DNA of 64,000 bases from Bacillota bacterium. Lineage in GTDB: Bacteria > Bacillota > Bacilli > Paenibacillales > Paenibacillaceae. Where the stretch lies: positions 124,001 to 188,000 of the forward strand of contig JAEWPC010000020.1 in assembly GCA_023460795.1 (NCBI GenBank), given 5' to 3'. The notes beneath the pieces were generated by a model, which had not been told where the DNA came from, searched no databases, and saw only the letters and a list, made by a program, of their open reading frames with translations. The translations under genes were made by a program, and so were the position numbers. This document shows positions 27,474 to 36,285 of this stretch, in pieces (the first letter of the stretch is position 1; every line of letters begins with the position of its first letter).

Positions 27474-28011
27474 TGGATTCACGTTCCGAGGACAGCACTG
27501 CTCCCTCCTCGGCGTCAACCTGCTGTCGTATCGGATCAACTCCCCGGAGCTGCGGGAGTACGAGGACGAGGCCGACGGTCGTCCGGGCGCGCTGGATTAC
27601 GGCACCGAGCTCGGCAAGCGGGCAATCGATATAACAATCGACATCGTGACCAACGATACGCCGTTTAAGCTGAGGCAGTCGCAGATATACAACTGGCTCA
27701 AGCCGACGCTGCCAGCAGGGGTTTTGATTTTTGATGAGATTCCGGACCGCTTTTTCTATGCGAAGCTCAGCAGCAAACTGTCGGCAGAGCAGATCATTAA
27801 ATACGGGATATTTGAGTTCACGATGAAGTGCACTGACCCGTTTGCGTATGGGCCGGAGCGAATCATGGAGTCGGTTATCACCGCGGATGGGACGAATTAT
27901 GATATCGTGTCCGCCGGCACAGAGTCGACGCCGCCGATCATTGAGTTGACGAACACCGGAACGACGACGATCAACAACGTAAGAATCTTGAACGAATATC
28001 AATTGGAATAG
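27466..28011 (+). CDS. Distal tail protein (Dit)
   Basis: 181 aa, TTG start preceded by GGAGGCGG. It matches phage tail family/Dit proteins (GFTFRGQHCSLLGVNLLSYRI, IDITIDIVTNDTPFKLRQ, LPAGVLIFDEIPDRFFYAKLS, FEFTMKCTDPFAYGPE). It forms the hexameric baseplate hub between tape measure and fibre genes. Confidence 0.88.
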   Translation: MANGFTFRGQHCSLLGVNLLSYRINSPELREYEDEADGRPGALDYGTELGKRAIDITIDIVTNDTPFKLRQSQIYNWLKPTLPAGVLIFDEIPDRFFYAKLSSKLSAEQIIKYGIFEFTMKCTDPFAYGPERIMESVITADGTNYDIVSAGTESTPPIIELTNTGTTTINNVRILNEYQLE

Positions 28012-28021
28012 GAGGAGCGTC

Positions 28022-30598
28022 ATGACACAACAAGCGATGTATGCCGGGGTGGCAAATAGCCCTCAGACGGAACTTGCTTCCGCAATTGATGATACGCAAA
28101 ACACGATCCCTCTTGTCGATGCCTCCATGGTACCGGCAGCTCCTAACCTAGCAACGATCGGAATCGACGAAACGGCAGAGACAGTGCTTTATACCGGCAA
28201 GAGCGGAAACGATCTAACTGGGGTCACGCGAGGATTTGAAGGCGCGGCGAAGTCGTGGAGTGCGGGAGCGCAGGTTGCGCGTAACTTTACGGCTTACGAC
28301 CATAACTCCGTAAAGGAAAACGTGGAGGACCATGAGACGAGAATAGCTTCTCATCAGGCGAATACCAGCAACCCGCACAACGTAACCACGGAGCAAGTGA
28401 ATAAAATCTCTGCTAAGCTCGTTGGAGATCTGCCAGCGTTGTATCCGATCGGTCTAAGCGTATTCAGCCTATCTTCAGTTTTAGCTGATCCTTGGAAAAC
28501 AGCGACAGGACACGTTGGGGTCGGGGATACGGCGTTGATTCAATCCGCAAAGGTGAGTGGCGACTATCTCATCGTGCAAAGGGTCACTTTTACCAATGGC
28601 GGAACTGGTCTTAGCTCAGTTTATGAGCGTACTTCTACAGCGAACAACAGCTGGACAGGCGCTTGGGTCAAAGTCGTTTCTCGCAGCGAATTTGACGATC
28701 TGTCGGGCGAAGTTGCTGCGCATCAGGCGGAAACTGCGACAGGAGTAATTAACGCAGAAGCAGGTCTTAAACGGTGGCGTTCTAAGCTTTCAAGAGTTAG
28801 ATCGGGAGTTGCTAACCAAAAGGCGCGAATCTGCTTTATTGGCGACAGTATAACCGAGGGGGCTTGGGCTGGTGGTGGTTCTGGCCCTGGCACAGTATTC
28901 GATTGGGCAACAAAGGGGTATGTACGAAGGATTCAAGACCAGCTGACTGCTATTTATGGAGATGTAGGGACGGGGTTCATGCCGTCGTATTATTCTGCCG
29001 CATCATCTCCAAAATGGTCATTTACCGGAACGTGGAACTATATAAACGGTTACGGCGGCATTGCAGACAAGGCAATGACGACAACGATAAACGGAGACAA
29101 TGCCACGTTTGAGTTCAACGGAACAGGCATAACGATCGTCTACACGAAGCATATGTTTGCAGGAACGTTCACATATTCAGTGGATGGTAGCGCCCCGGTA
29201 ACAGTCAATGCAAATAATGCCACAATGGTAGCTGGAGTTACACTCGATATAACAGGATTGTCGCAGGGCGATCATTCCGTTGTGCTAACGAATACAAGCT
29301 CGGACAAACTTATCTTAACAGGTGCTATACCTATTAAAGGTTCATCCGGTGTCATCGTAAACCAATGTGCTCTAAATGGCTCAAAGACTGCTGAACACGC
29401 ACTAAGCGCATCCCTTGATTGCTCTATCAACGCGCTACAACCTGATTTGACGATCATATCACTTACGACAAATGACTTCGGTGATCAGACTCCAATCGAT
29501 ACCTTTAAGGCTAATCTTCAGGCAATTATTACCCGCGCAAAGCAATTTGGAGACGTTGCGCTCACTTCGGTTGGAATGTCCGCGGCATCCCTAGCAATTC
29601 CTCAAAGTGAATATTTTCAAGCTGTAAGGGATTTGGCGCGAATCAATGATGTGGCTTTTCTTGATCTTGCGAGCCGATGGGGAGGAAACGCTACTTATGC
29701 ATCGGCTACGCTAGGCTTAATGACAGACGGTGTACACCCAAATGACTTCGGCCATCGGGACATAGCATCGTTCATCATTTCTGCAATTACGCAGGTAGGT
29801 GAACTAGGCAATACTTCAACCGCAAGACAATATGATGACGGTTTATATCGCCAAGCTCTCGTAAACGGAAACTTCGATGTATGGCAGAAAGGGACAAGTC
29901 TTAATGCAACGGGTGGTATTCTTTATGTAGCTGACCGTTGGATGACGCTAAACAGCACTACGAATCAAGCTGCAACAGTTAGCCGTCAAGACGGATCGGG
30001 AGTACCGGGAAGTAGATACTGCCTTCGATATCAGCGCAATTCTGGACAAACAGGAACCAATCCGATGTATGTATCACAGAGCTTAGAGTCTATTGACAGC
30101 AAAAAGTTAGTAGGCAATAGGCTTACACTTACGTTCTGGGCAAGAAAAGGCGTAGGAGCGTCTATGCCATCTATTAGTGCGCTGATCCTAAGCGGAACCG
30201 GCACAGATCAAAACGTAATCAATGGTCTTACAGGGCAAGTCATTGAAGGTTCCAGTATTTCTACACTAACGACATCATGGCAGAAATTCACCCTAACGAT
30301 TCCCAACGCAGTATTAAGCACAAAGAATCAAATTGCACTATATTTTGTGGCTACACCGAGCGGAACAGCTGGGGCAAGTGATTATTTTGAAATTGCTCAG
30401 GTTCAACTAAATACCGGTAGTGAAGCACTTCCGTTCCAGCCCCGAAGCTATGCAGATGAATTGGCATTATGTCGTAGATACTTTCAGCAACGTTCAACGA
30501 ATTCGGTGAGCCAATATGATCTGAGCCCACCGATGCGAACCAATCCAACGGTAACGGGATCCGGCTCACCTTATAGCTATGATGCAGAGATATATTAA
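28022..30598 (+). CDS. Tail fibre with SGNH hydrolase domain
   Basis: 858 aa. The N-terminal part has a tail-attachment region and the fibre motif NPHNVTTEQV (residues about 118 to 127). Residues about 268 to 600 form an SGNH/GDSL esterase: GDSITEG with nucleophile Ser276, TTNDFG, and the catalytic DGVHPNDFGH. A C-terminal beta-sandwich-like part follows (NGNFDVWQKGTSLN, ALCRRYFQQ). It likely deacetylates cell-wall or capsule sugars during attachment. The protein stops about 45 residues after ALCRRYF, earlier than in comparable fibres, so the tip may be truncated. Confidence 0.8.
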   Translation: MTQQAMYAGVANSPQTELASAIDDTQNTIPLVDASMVPAAPNLATIGIDETAETVLYTGKSGNDLTGVTRGFEGAAKSWSAGAQVARNFTAYDHNSVKENVEDHETRIASHQANTSNPHNVTTEQVNKISAKLVGDLPALYPIGLSVFSLSSVLADPWKTATGHVGVGDTALIQSAKVSGDYLIVQRVTFTNGGTGLSSVYERTSTANNSWTGAWVKVVSRSEFDDLSGEVAAHQAETATGVINAEAGLKRWRSKLSRVRSGVANQKARICFIGDSITEGAWAGGGSGPGTVFDWATKGYVRRIQDQLTAIYGDVGTGFMPSYYSAASSPKWSFTGTWNYINGYGGIADKAMTTTINGDNATFEFNGTGITIVYTKHMFAGTFTYSVDGSAPVTVNANNATMVAGVTLDITGLSQGDHSVVLTNTSSDKLILTGAIPIKGSSGVIVNQCALNGSKTAEHALSASLDCSINALQPDLTIISLTTNDFGDQTPIDTFKANLQAIITRAKQFGDVALTSVGMSAASLAIPQSEYFQAVRDLARINDVAFLDLASRWGGNATYASATLGLMTDGVHPNDFGHRDIASFIISAITQVGELGNTSTARQYDDGLYRQALVNGNFDVWQKGTSLNATGGILYVADRWMTLNSTTNQAATVSRQDGSGVPGSRYCLRYQRNSGQTGTNPMYVSQSLESIDSKKLVGNRLTLTFWARKGVGASMPSISALILSGTGTDQNVINGLTGQVIEGSSISTLTTSWQKFTLTIPNAVLSTKNQIALYFVATPSGTAGASDYFEIAQVQLNTGSEALPFQPRSYADELALCRRYFQQRSTNSVSQYDLSPPMRTNPTVTGSGSPYSYDAEIY

Positions 30599-30654
30599 GC
30601 GCAGTAGGACGATTAAGCGCAACAACAAATCTCCAAACGATTGTGATTTTCAAG

Positions 30655-30687
30655 GAGCCCTGCTACTCACCGCGGGGCTCTTATTTA
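30655..30687 (+). terminator. Rho-independent terminator after tail fibre
   Basis: GAGCCC (30,655) pairs with GGGCTC (30,675), followed by a TTATTTATT run. It separates the fibre gene from the next tail genes. Confidence 0.65.
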
Positions 30688-30709
30688 TTCCATAAAGGAG
30701 AGATTCTAC

Positions 30710-31087
30710 ATGCCATTATCCAATGCAAAGGCTGACGAGTTGCTCAATGATACGTTTCGAGATGAGCCGTTATATTTGGCTCTCTACACATCGAACCCGA
30801 CCGGCGCCGACACCGGAACGGAGGTCGCCGGCGGAGGTTATGCCCGGCAGCTGATCGCGTTTGACGCGCCTCATGCTGATGGCGGAGTGAGGACGATCAA
30901 CAACTCCGGGCTTATTCAATTCCCGGTGGCCACGGCTGACTGGGGCACGATTACGCACATCGCTCTTCGTTCTGCACTTACTGGCGGCAGTCTGATTGCA
31001 TATGGCGAACTCCTGAATACCCGTACGATTTTGTCCGGCGACCGCTTCGTTATCAATGTCGGCAGCGGCGCGATTAAATTCCTATGA
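30710..31087 (+). CDS. Phage tail fibre-associated protein
   Basis: 125 aa, ATG with AAAGGAGAG upstream. The pattern (DELLNDTFRDEPLYLALYTSNPTGADTGTEV, YARQLIAF, THIALRSALTGGSLIAYGEL) is found in small proteins beside tail fibres of Bacillota phages, probably beta-sandwich baseplate parts. It overlaps the next gene by 4 bases. Confidence 0.7.
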   Translation: MPLSNAKADELLNDTFRDEPLYLALYTSNPTGADTGTEVAGGGYARQLIAFDAPHADGGVRTINNSGLIQFPVATADWGTITHIALRSALTGGSLIAYGELLNTRTILSGDRFVINVGSGAIKFL

Positions 31088-31608
31088 GTTTCAGCAGCGG
31101 AGCATTTAACCGCATGCCGTTCAATCGCCCGTACTCGGTCGACATTTTCGGCAACTTCGAAATCCTGGTTGGTGGCGAAGCTTTATTCCAGTCATCAGTA
31201 GAGCTGACAGCTTCGTTTACGATCGATGCAGAGGTTGAACCGTCGATCGACGCGATTCGCGAGCGATTCGGGAAATTTTTGATCGAGCAACTGATAGAAA
31301 TGGATTTCGCCGGCATTCGGTATCGGTATGGAGATTTTGAATTGGTCTGCGATCTGGAAGTGCAGGTCAATGCAAACCGAAATCACGTTGACGAGCTTAT
31401 CCTCACAGGTCCGTTTGCACCAGGAGAGAAAATCATCATAGATGTATCGAAGCTGCTGGTGAAGAAGAACGGCAACGTGATCGGCTACGACGGTGAGATA
31501 TTCGAGCTTAATCCTGGCAACAACCGATTGCTCTATAAGGACAATTCGACGCCTGAAACCAGTCGGAGCATTCAGATTCGCGTATCTCATCGGGACCGAT
31601 TTATTTAA
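31084..31608 (+). CDS. Hypothetical phage baseplate-region protein
   Basis: 174 aa, no recognised family. It is rich in beta-strand-like segments and repeated acidic motifs, with a closing IQIRVSHRDRF. It is coupled to the previous gene (ATGA) and lies 14 bases ahead of the next start, between fibre and endopeptidase-tail genes, so a baseplate role is likely but unproven. Confidence 0.6.
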   Translation: MSFSSGAFNRMPFNRPYSVDIFGNFEILVGGEALFQSSVELTASFTIDAEVEPSIDAIRERFGKFLIEQLIEMDFAGIRYRYGDFELVCDLEVQVNANRNHVDELILTGPFAPGEKIIIDVSKLLVKKNGNVIGYDGEIFELNPGNNRLLYKDNSTPETSRSIQIRVSHRDRFI

Positions 31609-31622
31609 GGGAGGCGATCGCC

Positions 31623-33647
31623 ATTGCACGCAAGTTTGAATCTCGATTAGAACTGCACGTCGATGGCGTTCGTCGTGTCTTGTCAGCTGCTACGCAGGTG
31701 CAGGTGCACGAGATCGTCAACGGCGAATATTACACGCAATTCATTTACCCGCGGCAACCGGACGATGAGGATCGCTACGGCTCGCTCGTAATGGGGAATG
31801 ACGTCGTCTTCCCACAAAACGTAGAGCGTGGGCAGCGGTTCCGAATCCGGAGGGAAGAAGAACTCCGCGCCGGCCGGAAGGTATATAAGGTCGTGGAGGC
31901 TCACCATATCGCCTTCACGCTGAACAATTACTTCCTGGACGACTACATCGATTTCGCCGCAGCGAAGAGCCTCGAGGATATGCTTGAGCTTCTCGCGGCT
32001 GATACGCCTTTCACGTTTGTAGTTGAAGGTACATTCGCCGTTCAGGACATATTCGAGTGGGGCGAGAAGCGAAAGTTTGATCTGCTGCAGGAGCTGCGGC
32101 AGCTGTACGGTGCCGAGCTGGCTTTTGACAACTACACGATTACGCTGACGACGCGCAAGGGCGGTAACTACGGCGCCCGTGTGCGGTACAAGCACAATAT
32201 GTCCGGAATCCATCGGACAAGCCATGACATGGAGCGCATCACGCGCCTGTACGGTTACGGCAAAAACGGGCTAACGATCGAGGGGTACGCCGGCCATACG
32301 ACAAAGTATATCAACTCGGCTTACTTCGATCCGCTCAACCCGTTTATGGACTCGATGGAGTGGCCGGAGATTGAGACGCAAGAGCGTCTGCTGCAGGAAA
32401 TGGAAAAGCATCTCGCGAAGTACGAGCTTCCCGCGTATTCATACGAGACCGACTTCATCCAGATGGAGAAGATCGATCCGGATTTCGCGCCGGAGCGGAT
32501 CCGCGAAGCAGGCGATACGGTGACGGTGTATGACGGCGATCTCGGATACTCGTTCGATGCTCGAGCCTGGTCATTCGATCGATACCCATTCGAGCCGAAG
32601 CGCGGTAGTATGACGCTGGCGAACTTCCGGACGCTAAAGACGTCTGATTACGTCTTCCAGGCGACTGTCGGCAGCAAGAAAGCGATCTCCTACACGTCGA
32701 AGAACGCCGTGCTCAAGGGGCAGAAGTACGACGACTCCCTGACGCTCGTCGACGGCATGGGTATGAAGGTTGAGGACGATCTTGGACGCGTTATGATCCG
32801 TCTCGGTCAGATTGGTCCCGGTGAGTATGGTCAGGCGATGTACAACAAATCCGGAGACAAGACGATTTGGCAGGATGCTGCGACGGGTGACGCGCGGTTC
32901 AAGGGTCGCATTGAGGCGGCAGATGGCACGTTCTCGGGAACGGTATCAGGTGGCAGCTTCGTCGGAGGTACGATCACGATCGGCAGTGGCAACAGCGTGT
33001 TCAAGGCGGATTCAAACGGCATCTGGGCCGGTAATGCCTCTTTTGCTTCAGCTCCGTTCTCGGTCAACATGGCTGGCCACTTGAAGGCAACAGATGTGGA
33101 TATCACTGGGACAATCAATGCTACAGGGGGGACTTTCTCAGGGAATATTGTAGCATTCGGAACTATTTTTGGTGGAACGGTAATTGGGGCGCTGCTACAA
33201 ACATCGGCAAGTTTCCCGAAAGCGGCAATGAGCAATACCGGGAACATTTTTGGCGCTTATAGAGACGCTAACAATTGCATAGAAGTCGATGCTTTTTATC
33301 TTGGAGCTCCTGTTATAAATGTGAAATCTTCCGGTGTTATACGAGGGCAGATCGGTTCGAGTGGCACAAATTTGTTTGTGTCTGCTTCGTCTTCCCTAGA
33401 TCTATCTTCTGGAGGAGATATTAACCTCATTCCCGGATCAATGGGAGGGAGAGTTAAGACAAACTGGGGCGTATTAAGTGACTCAACTTCGGGGAGGACG
33501 CTTCAAACGGAGTTAAATGATAAACAAGGATCGGCTGACGCATGGAGTTCATATGGGTATAGCTTAACGTTCGATCCTACTACAAGAAATTTGAAAATGT
33601 TGAATCGGTTCGGAACACAAATCGCAACAGTAAACATTCCATCGTAA
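31623..33647 (+). CDS. Prophage endopeptidase-type tail protein (Tal-like)
   Basis: 674 aa if started at ATT 31,623. The best ribosome binding site in the area, GGGAGGCG at about 31,611, lies at ideal spacing from that ATT. The 19 residues before the first conventional start (TTG 31,680) form a good domain opening (ARKFESRLELHVDGVRR). The N-terminal 400 residues are of the Gp37/Tal-like tail tip type (NGEYYTQFIYPR, LRQLYGAELAFDNYTITL), and the C-terminal 200 are a Gly/Thr/Ser-rich beta-helix-like fibre. It forms the tail tip and helps DNA entry. Confidence 0.8.
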   Translation: MARKFESRLELHVDGVRRVLSAATQVQVHEIVNGEYYTQFIYPRQPDDEDRYGSLVMGNDVVFPQNVERGQRFRIRREEELRAGRKVYKVVEAHHIAFTLNNYFLDDYIDFAAAKSLEDMLELLAADTPFTFVVEGTFAVQDIFEWGEKRKFDLLQELRQLYGAELAFDNYTITLTTRKGGNYGARVRYKHNMSGIHRTSHDMERITRLYGYGKNGLTIEGYAGHTTKYINSAYFDPLNPFMDSMEWPEIETQERLLQEMEKHLAKYELPAYSYETDFIQMEKIDPDFAPERIREAGDTVTVYDGDLGYSFDARAWSFDRYPFEPKRGSMTLANFRTLKTSDYVFQATVGSKKAISYTSKNAVLKGQKYDDSLTLVDGMGMKVEDDLGRVMIRLGQIGPGEYGQAMYNKSGDKTIWQDAATGDARFKGRIEAADGTFSGTVSGGSFVGGTITIGSGNSVFKADSNGIWAGNASFASAPFSVNMAGHLKATDVDITGTINATGGTFSGNIVAFGTIFGGTVIGALLQTSASFPKAAMSNTGNIFGAYRDANNCIEVDAFYLGAPVINVKSSGVIRGQIGSSGTNLFVSASSSLDLSSGGDINLIPGSMGGRVKTNWGVLSDSTSGRTLQTELNDKQGSADAWSSYGYSLTFDPTTRNLKMLNRFGTQIATVNIPS

Positions 33648-33692
33648 ATATGGTATTCTATTGTCATATATTACTATGGGAGAGATTGCTAA

Positions 33693-34274
33693 ATGAAAAA
33701 ACACTTATTAATTGGCTTTTTAGCGGGGATTTTGTTTGCAAGTGCTTTCCCTGTATATGGCGCTGTTTCGTCGCTCGTCGGCAAGAAAGTAACAAAAGAG
33801 ATGACGGTCAAGGTTGATGATGAAATGATTGGGACGGCGATCGTCGTTGATGGGCGTGGCTACTTGCCAATTAGAACTATGACAGATGCGCTTAACCTTG
33901 AACTTCAAGTCGACAGCAAGGAAGTGAATATAGTGACTGAAAGCATCGCCAAGGAGCTTGAGATTAAAAGAGCTGGCAGGGCTAACATCGTCACCATGCG
34001 CGATAAGTTTGTTGAGGAATATAATCAGGCATTAGATACCAGGGAGAAAAACAAAGAAAGACTCGAAACGGAAACTGAGATACTGCAAGCAATGAATAGC
34101 GAAAATCCCATGCGATTTGTTCAAGCGGGAGTAGTGGAATCAGCAGATAAAGATGTTAAAGGTATAGAGAAAAGACTAATTGAAATCCAAACTGAAATAG
34201 ACAAATACAATCAAATGCTTGTTGAAAGAGATACAGAAATTGCTGAGTTAGAAGCTCAGCTTCAGAAGAAATAA
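33693..34274 (+). CDS. Exported protein with stalk-like domain and coiled coil
   Basis: 193 aa. A clear signal peptide (MKKHLLIGFLAGILFASAFPVYG) is followed by a half copper-amine-oxidase-like stalk domain (IVVDGRGYLPIRTMTDALNLEL), then a coiled coil over the last 100 residues. Such secreted proteins occur in Paenibacillus prophages near the lysis genes, as a moron or tail/surface factor. ATG with GGGAGAG upstream; it ends just before a terminator. Confidence 0.7.
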   Translation: MKKHLLIGFLAGILFASAFPVYGAVSSLVGKKVTKEMTVKVDDEMIGTAIVVDGRGYLPIRTMTDALNLELQVDSKEVNIVTESIAKELEIKRAGRANIVTMRDKFVEEYNQALDTREKNKERLETETEILQAMNSENPMRFVQAGVVESADKDVKGIEKRLIEIQTEIDKYNQMLVERDTEIAELEAQLQKK

Positions 34275-34283
34275 ACAACTATT

Positions 34284-34314
34284 AAAAGACGCTCCTCGCG
34301 GGGCGTCTTTTAAT
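34284..34314 (+). terminator. Rho-independent terminator
   Basis: AAAAGACGC (34,284) and GCGTCTTTT (34,303) form a 9-bp stem with a GC-rich loop ending in T residues. Confidence 0.85.
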
Positions 34315-34332
34315 TTGGAAGGAGTGTTTGCT

Positions 34333-34530
34333 GTGGCAGTAGTTCAACCGGTTGTCCGAGTGGAGATTGACCCTACCAAGCCTGTGCAAGAAATCTGCGA
34401 TGTGATCACCGCGATCGCAGTGTTCCATCCCGGCCAAGAGGCTGTGATCCTCTGCAAGTTGCAAGAGGCGATCGATAAACGCCTCGAGGAGCTGGCTAAA
34501 CAGAAGGAAGACTCTTCTGTCGTTAAGTGA
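34333..34530 (+). CDS. Small hypothetical phage protein
   Basis: 65 aa from GTG 34,333, chosen because GGAAGGAG lies about ten bases upstream. It has two amphipathic halves (VVRVEIDPTKPVQEICDVITAIAVF, then QEAVILCKLQEAIDKRLEELAKQKE). No family is recognised; it lies between the tail genes and the recombinase. Confidence 0.6.
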   Translation: MAVVQPVVRVEIDPTKPVQEICDVITAIAVFHPGQEAVILCKLQEAIDKRLEELAKQKEDSSVVK

Positions 34531-34652
34531 AACGATTATGTCGCTGCATCCCGCCATGATTGCTTATTTTATAGTCAATAAATCGCAGTTTGTTGACTAC
34601 AAACAAGTGTTCTTATTTTCATTGCTTGTCTTGTCGTGATATGCTAGGGTAG

Positions 34653-34750
34653 AAGTAGGCAAGGTTGGGGTAGCTCCCTGATCTAACGCGTTCCTGAGAG
34701 CGCAGCCTACTTTTATCTATTCTCAGGGGAAAAACACCTTTCTCAGGAGG
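34653..34750 (+). ncRNA. Candidate structured leader RNA of the recombinase gene
   Basis: The 5' region of the recombinase folds into a three-way junction. P1 is AAGTAGGC (34,653) with GCCTACTT (34,705). One hairpin is GGG/CCC (34,667 to 34,678). Another is GCG/CGC (34,688 to 34,703) with loop TTCCTGAGAG. The loop heptamer CCTGAGA can pair with TCTCAGG at 34,721, or with a second copy at 34,741 that overlaps the ribosome binding site AGGAGG (34,745). Two mutually exclusive pseudoknots, one hiding the ribosome binding site, would make a translation switch. I do not recognise a known riboswitch. Confidence 0.5.
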
Positions 34751-34757
34751 TCATATC

Positions 34758-35750
34758 ATGCAACAAGCCGGTGAACAGTTAATGTCACAGGTCGTCCAGT
34801 CGTTCCTAGCTTTTATTCCGGGCTCGGACGTACCAAAAATGCAGTCCAGGTTGTCGGAGATCATCTCGCATTACGATGTGCGGCGGATCGATCTGGAGCA
34901 ATCGCATCCCGATCTGCAGGAGAAGATTGATCTATTCATCTCGGGCAAGCAGCTCGAGGGGCTCAGCAAGATTACGCTCGACGGTTATCGGTTGCATCTG
35001 CGGATCTTCGCCGACGCGATCAAGAAGAAGGTCGAGGACGTAACGACGGCTGACATTCGCGTCTATCTCGGGCGGTACCGTGAACAGAAGATTACGACGA
35101 TCAGCACGAAACTGTCGGTGCTCAAGTCGTTCTTCGGATGGCTGACGGCCGAGGAGATCCTGCAGCGTGATCCGACGACAAAGATCAAGCCACCGAAAAA
35201 GGAAAAGCGGCTGCCGAAGGCGCTCACGATCGAGGAGTTGGAGATGCTTCGCGAGGCTTGCACCAACATACGGCAAAGGACGCTGATCGAGGTCCTGTAC
35301 GCGACCGGTTGCCGGCTGTCCGAAGTGCAGGCCATGAACAAAGATGCGGTAAACTTCGGGACGCAGAGTGCTAGAGTTATCGGCAAGGGGAATAAGGAAC
35401 GCGAAGTGTATTTCAGCTTCAAGGCGCTGTTCCATCTGAAGAAGTACCTGTTCTCCCGGGCGGATCAGGAGCCTGCGCTTATCGTAACCGAACGTAAGCC
35501 GTACCGTAGGTTATCCCGCCGCGGCATTCAGCGCGAGATCGCGATCATCGCCAAGCAAGCCGGATTGCAAAAGAAGGTTAGCCCGCACTCTCTGCGCCAT
35601 ACCTTCGCAACGCTGACGCTTAACAATGGCGCCGACCTCGTAGCTGTGCAAGAGCTACTTGGCCATGAGAACCCGGCGACGACTCAAATATACGCAACGA
35701 TTTCCGCCGAGCGGAAACGAGAACAACATAAGAAGCATTTGGTCCAGTGA
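34758..35750 (+). CDS. Tyrosine recombinase (phage integrase, XerC/D-like)
   Basis: 330 aa. The N-terminal SAM-like core-binding domain (residues about 50 to 140) is followed by a catalytic domain with Arg in ATGCRLSEV, HSLRHTFAT (His and Arg), LGHENPATTQIYATI (His and the nucleophile Tyr). All catalytic residues are present. ATG with CAGGAGG upstream, within a structured leader. Its place between tail and holin genes is unusual; most temperate siphophages carry the integrase next to the repressor. It likely catalyses prophage integration. Confidence 0.9.
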   Translation: MQQAGEQLMSQVVQSFLAFIPGSDVPKMQSRLSEIISHYDVRRIDLEQSHPDLQEKIDLFISGKQLEGLSKITLDGYRLHLRIFADAIKKKVEDVTTADIRVYLGRYREQKITTISTKLSVLKSFFGWLTAEEILQRDPTTKIKPPKKEKRLPKALTIEELEMLREACTNIRQRTLIEVLYATGCRLSEVQAMNKDAVNFGTQSARVIGKGNKEREVYFSFKALFHLKKYLFSRADQEPALIVTERKPYRRLSRRGIQREIAIIAKQAGLQKKVSPHSLRHTFATLTLNNGADLVAVQELLGHENPATTQIYATISAERKREQHKKHLVQ

Positions 35751-35755
35751 TTCAC

Positions 35756-35785
35756 AGGGGCTCCGCATACGCGGGGCCTCTTTTA
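35756..35785 (+). terminator. Rho-independent terminator after recombinase
   Basis: A GGGGCTCCGC arm and a GCGGGGCC arm (with G-T pairs) followed by TCTTTT form a terminator between the recombinase and the holin gene. Confidence 0.75.
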
Positions 35786-35808
35786 CTATTAAATCGCGGA
35801 GGTGCGAG

Positions 35809-36285
35809 ATGAATCAGATGAGAGAGCTTTTCATGAACGTATGGACTGCGGCAGTGGGCACGTCAGGAAAGGAGGCTGCATGGGGCGGAGGCATCGCGTT
35901 GGCCGGCACAATCGGATCGCTGCTTGGCGGATGGGATAAGTCGCTGCAGTTGCTGCTTGTGCTCATGGTGGCGGATTATGTGACCGGCGTGCTCGGGGCA
36001 ATCAAGCAAAAAAAACTCAACAGCGACAATATGTATTGGGGCGGCATCCGAAAGGTTGTCGTCCTTTTTGTTGTCGGACTATCAGCGCTTGCGGATGATT
36101 GGATTCAACCAGGCGCTCCGATCTTCCGTACTGCGGCGATCTTCTTCTATATCGGCCGAGAAGGTCTGAGCGTAGTCGAGAACCTTGGGACGTTGAATGT
36201 ACCGTTGCCGGATAAACTACGTAGCTGGCTCGAGCAACTCAACGAGAAAGAGAAGGGAGGCGGAAGCAGTGGAATATCGCGTTGA
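35809..36285 (+). CDS. Phage holin
   Basis: 158 aa, ATG with GGAGGTG upstream. It has the family pattern (GIALAGTIGSLLGGWDKSLQLLLVLMVADYVTGVLGAIKQ, then IRKVVVLFVVGLSALADDWI, IFFYIGREGLSVVENLG), with two to three membrane segments, matching the phage holin 4/Cph1-type family. It opens the membrane so the downstream amidase can reach the wall. It overlaps the amidase gene by 17 bases. Confidence 0.88.
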   Translation: MNQMRELFMNVWTAAVGTSGKEAAWGGGIALAGTIGSLLGGWDKSLQLLLVLMVADYVTGVLGAIKQKKLNSDNMYWGGIRKVVVLFVVGLSALADDWIQPGAPIFRTAAIFFYIGREGLSVVENLGTLNVPLPDKLRSWLEQLNEKEKGGGSSGISR

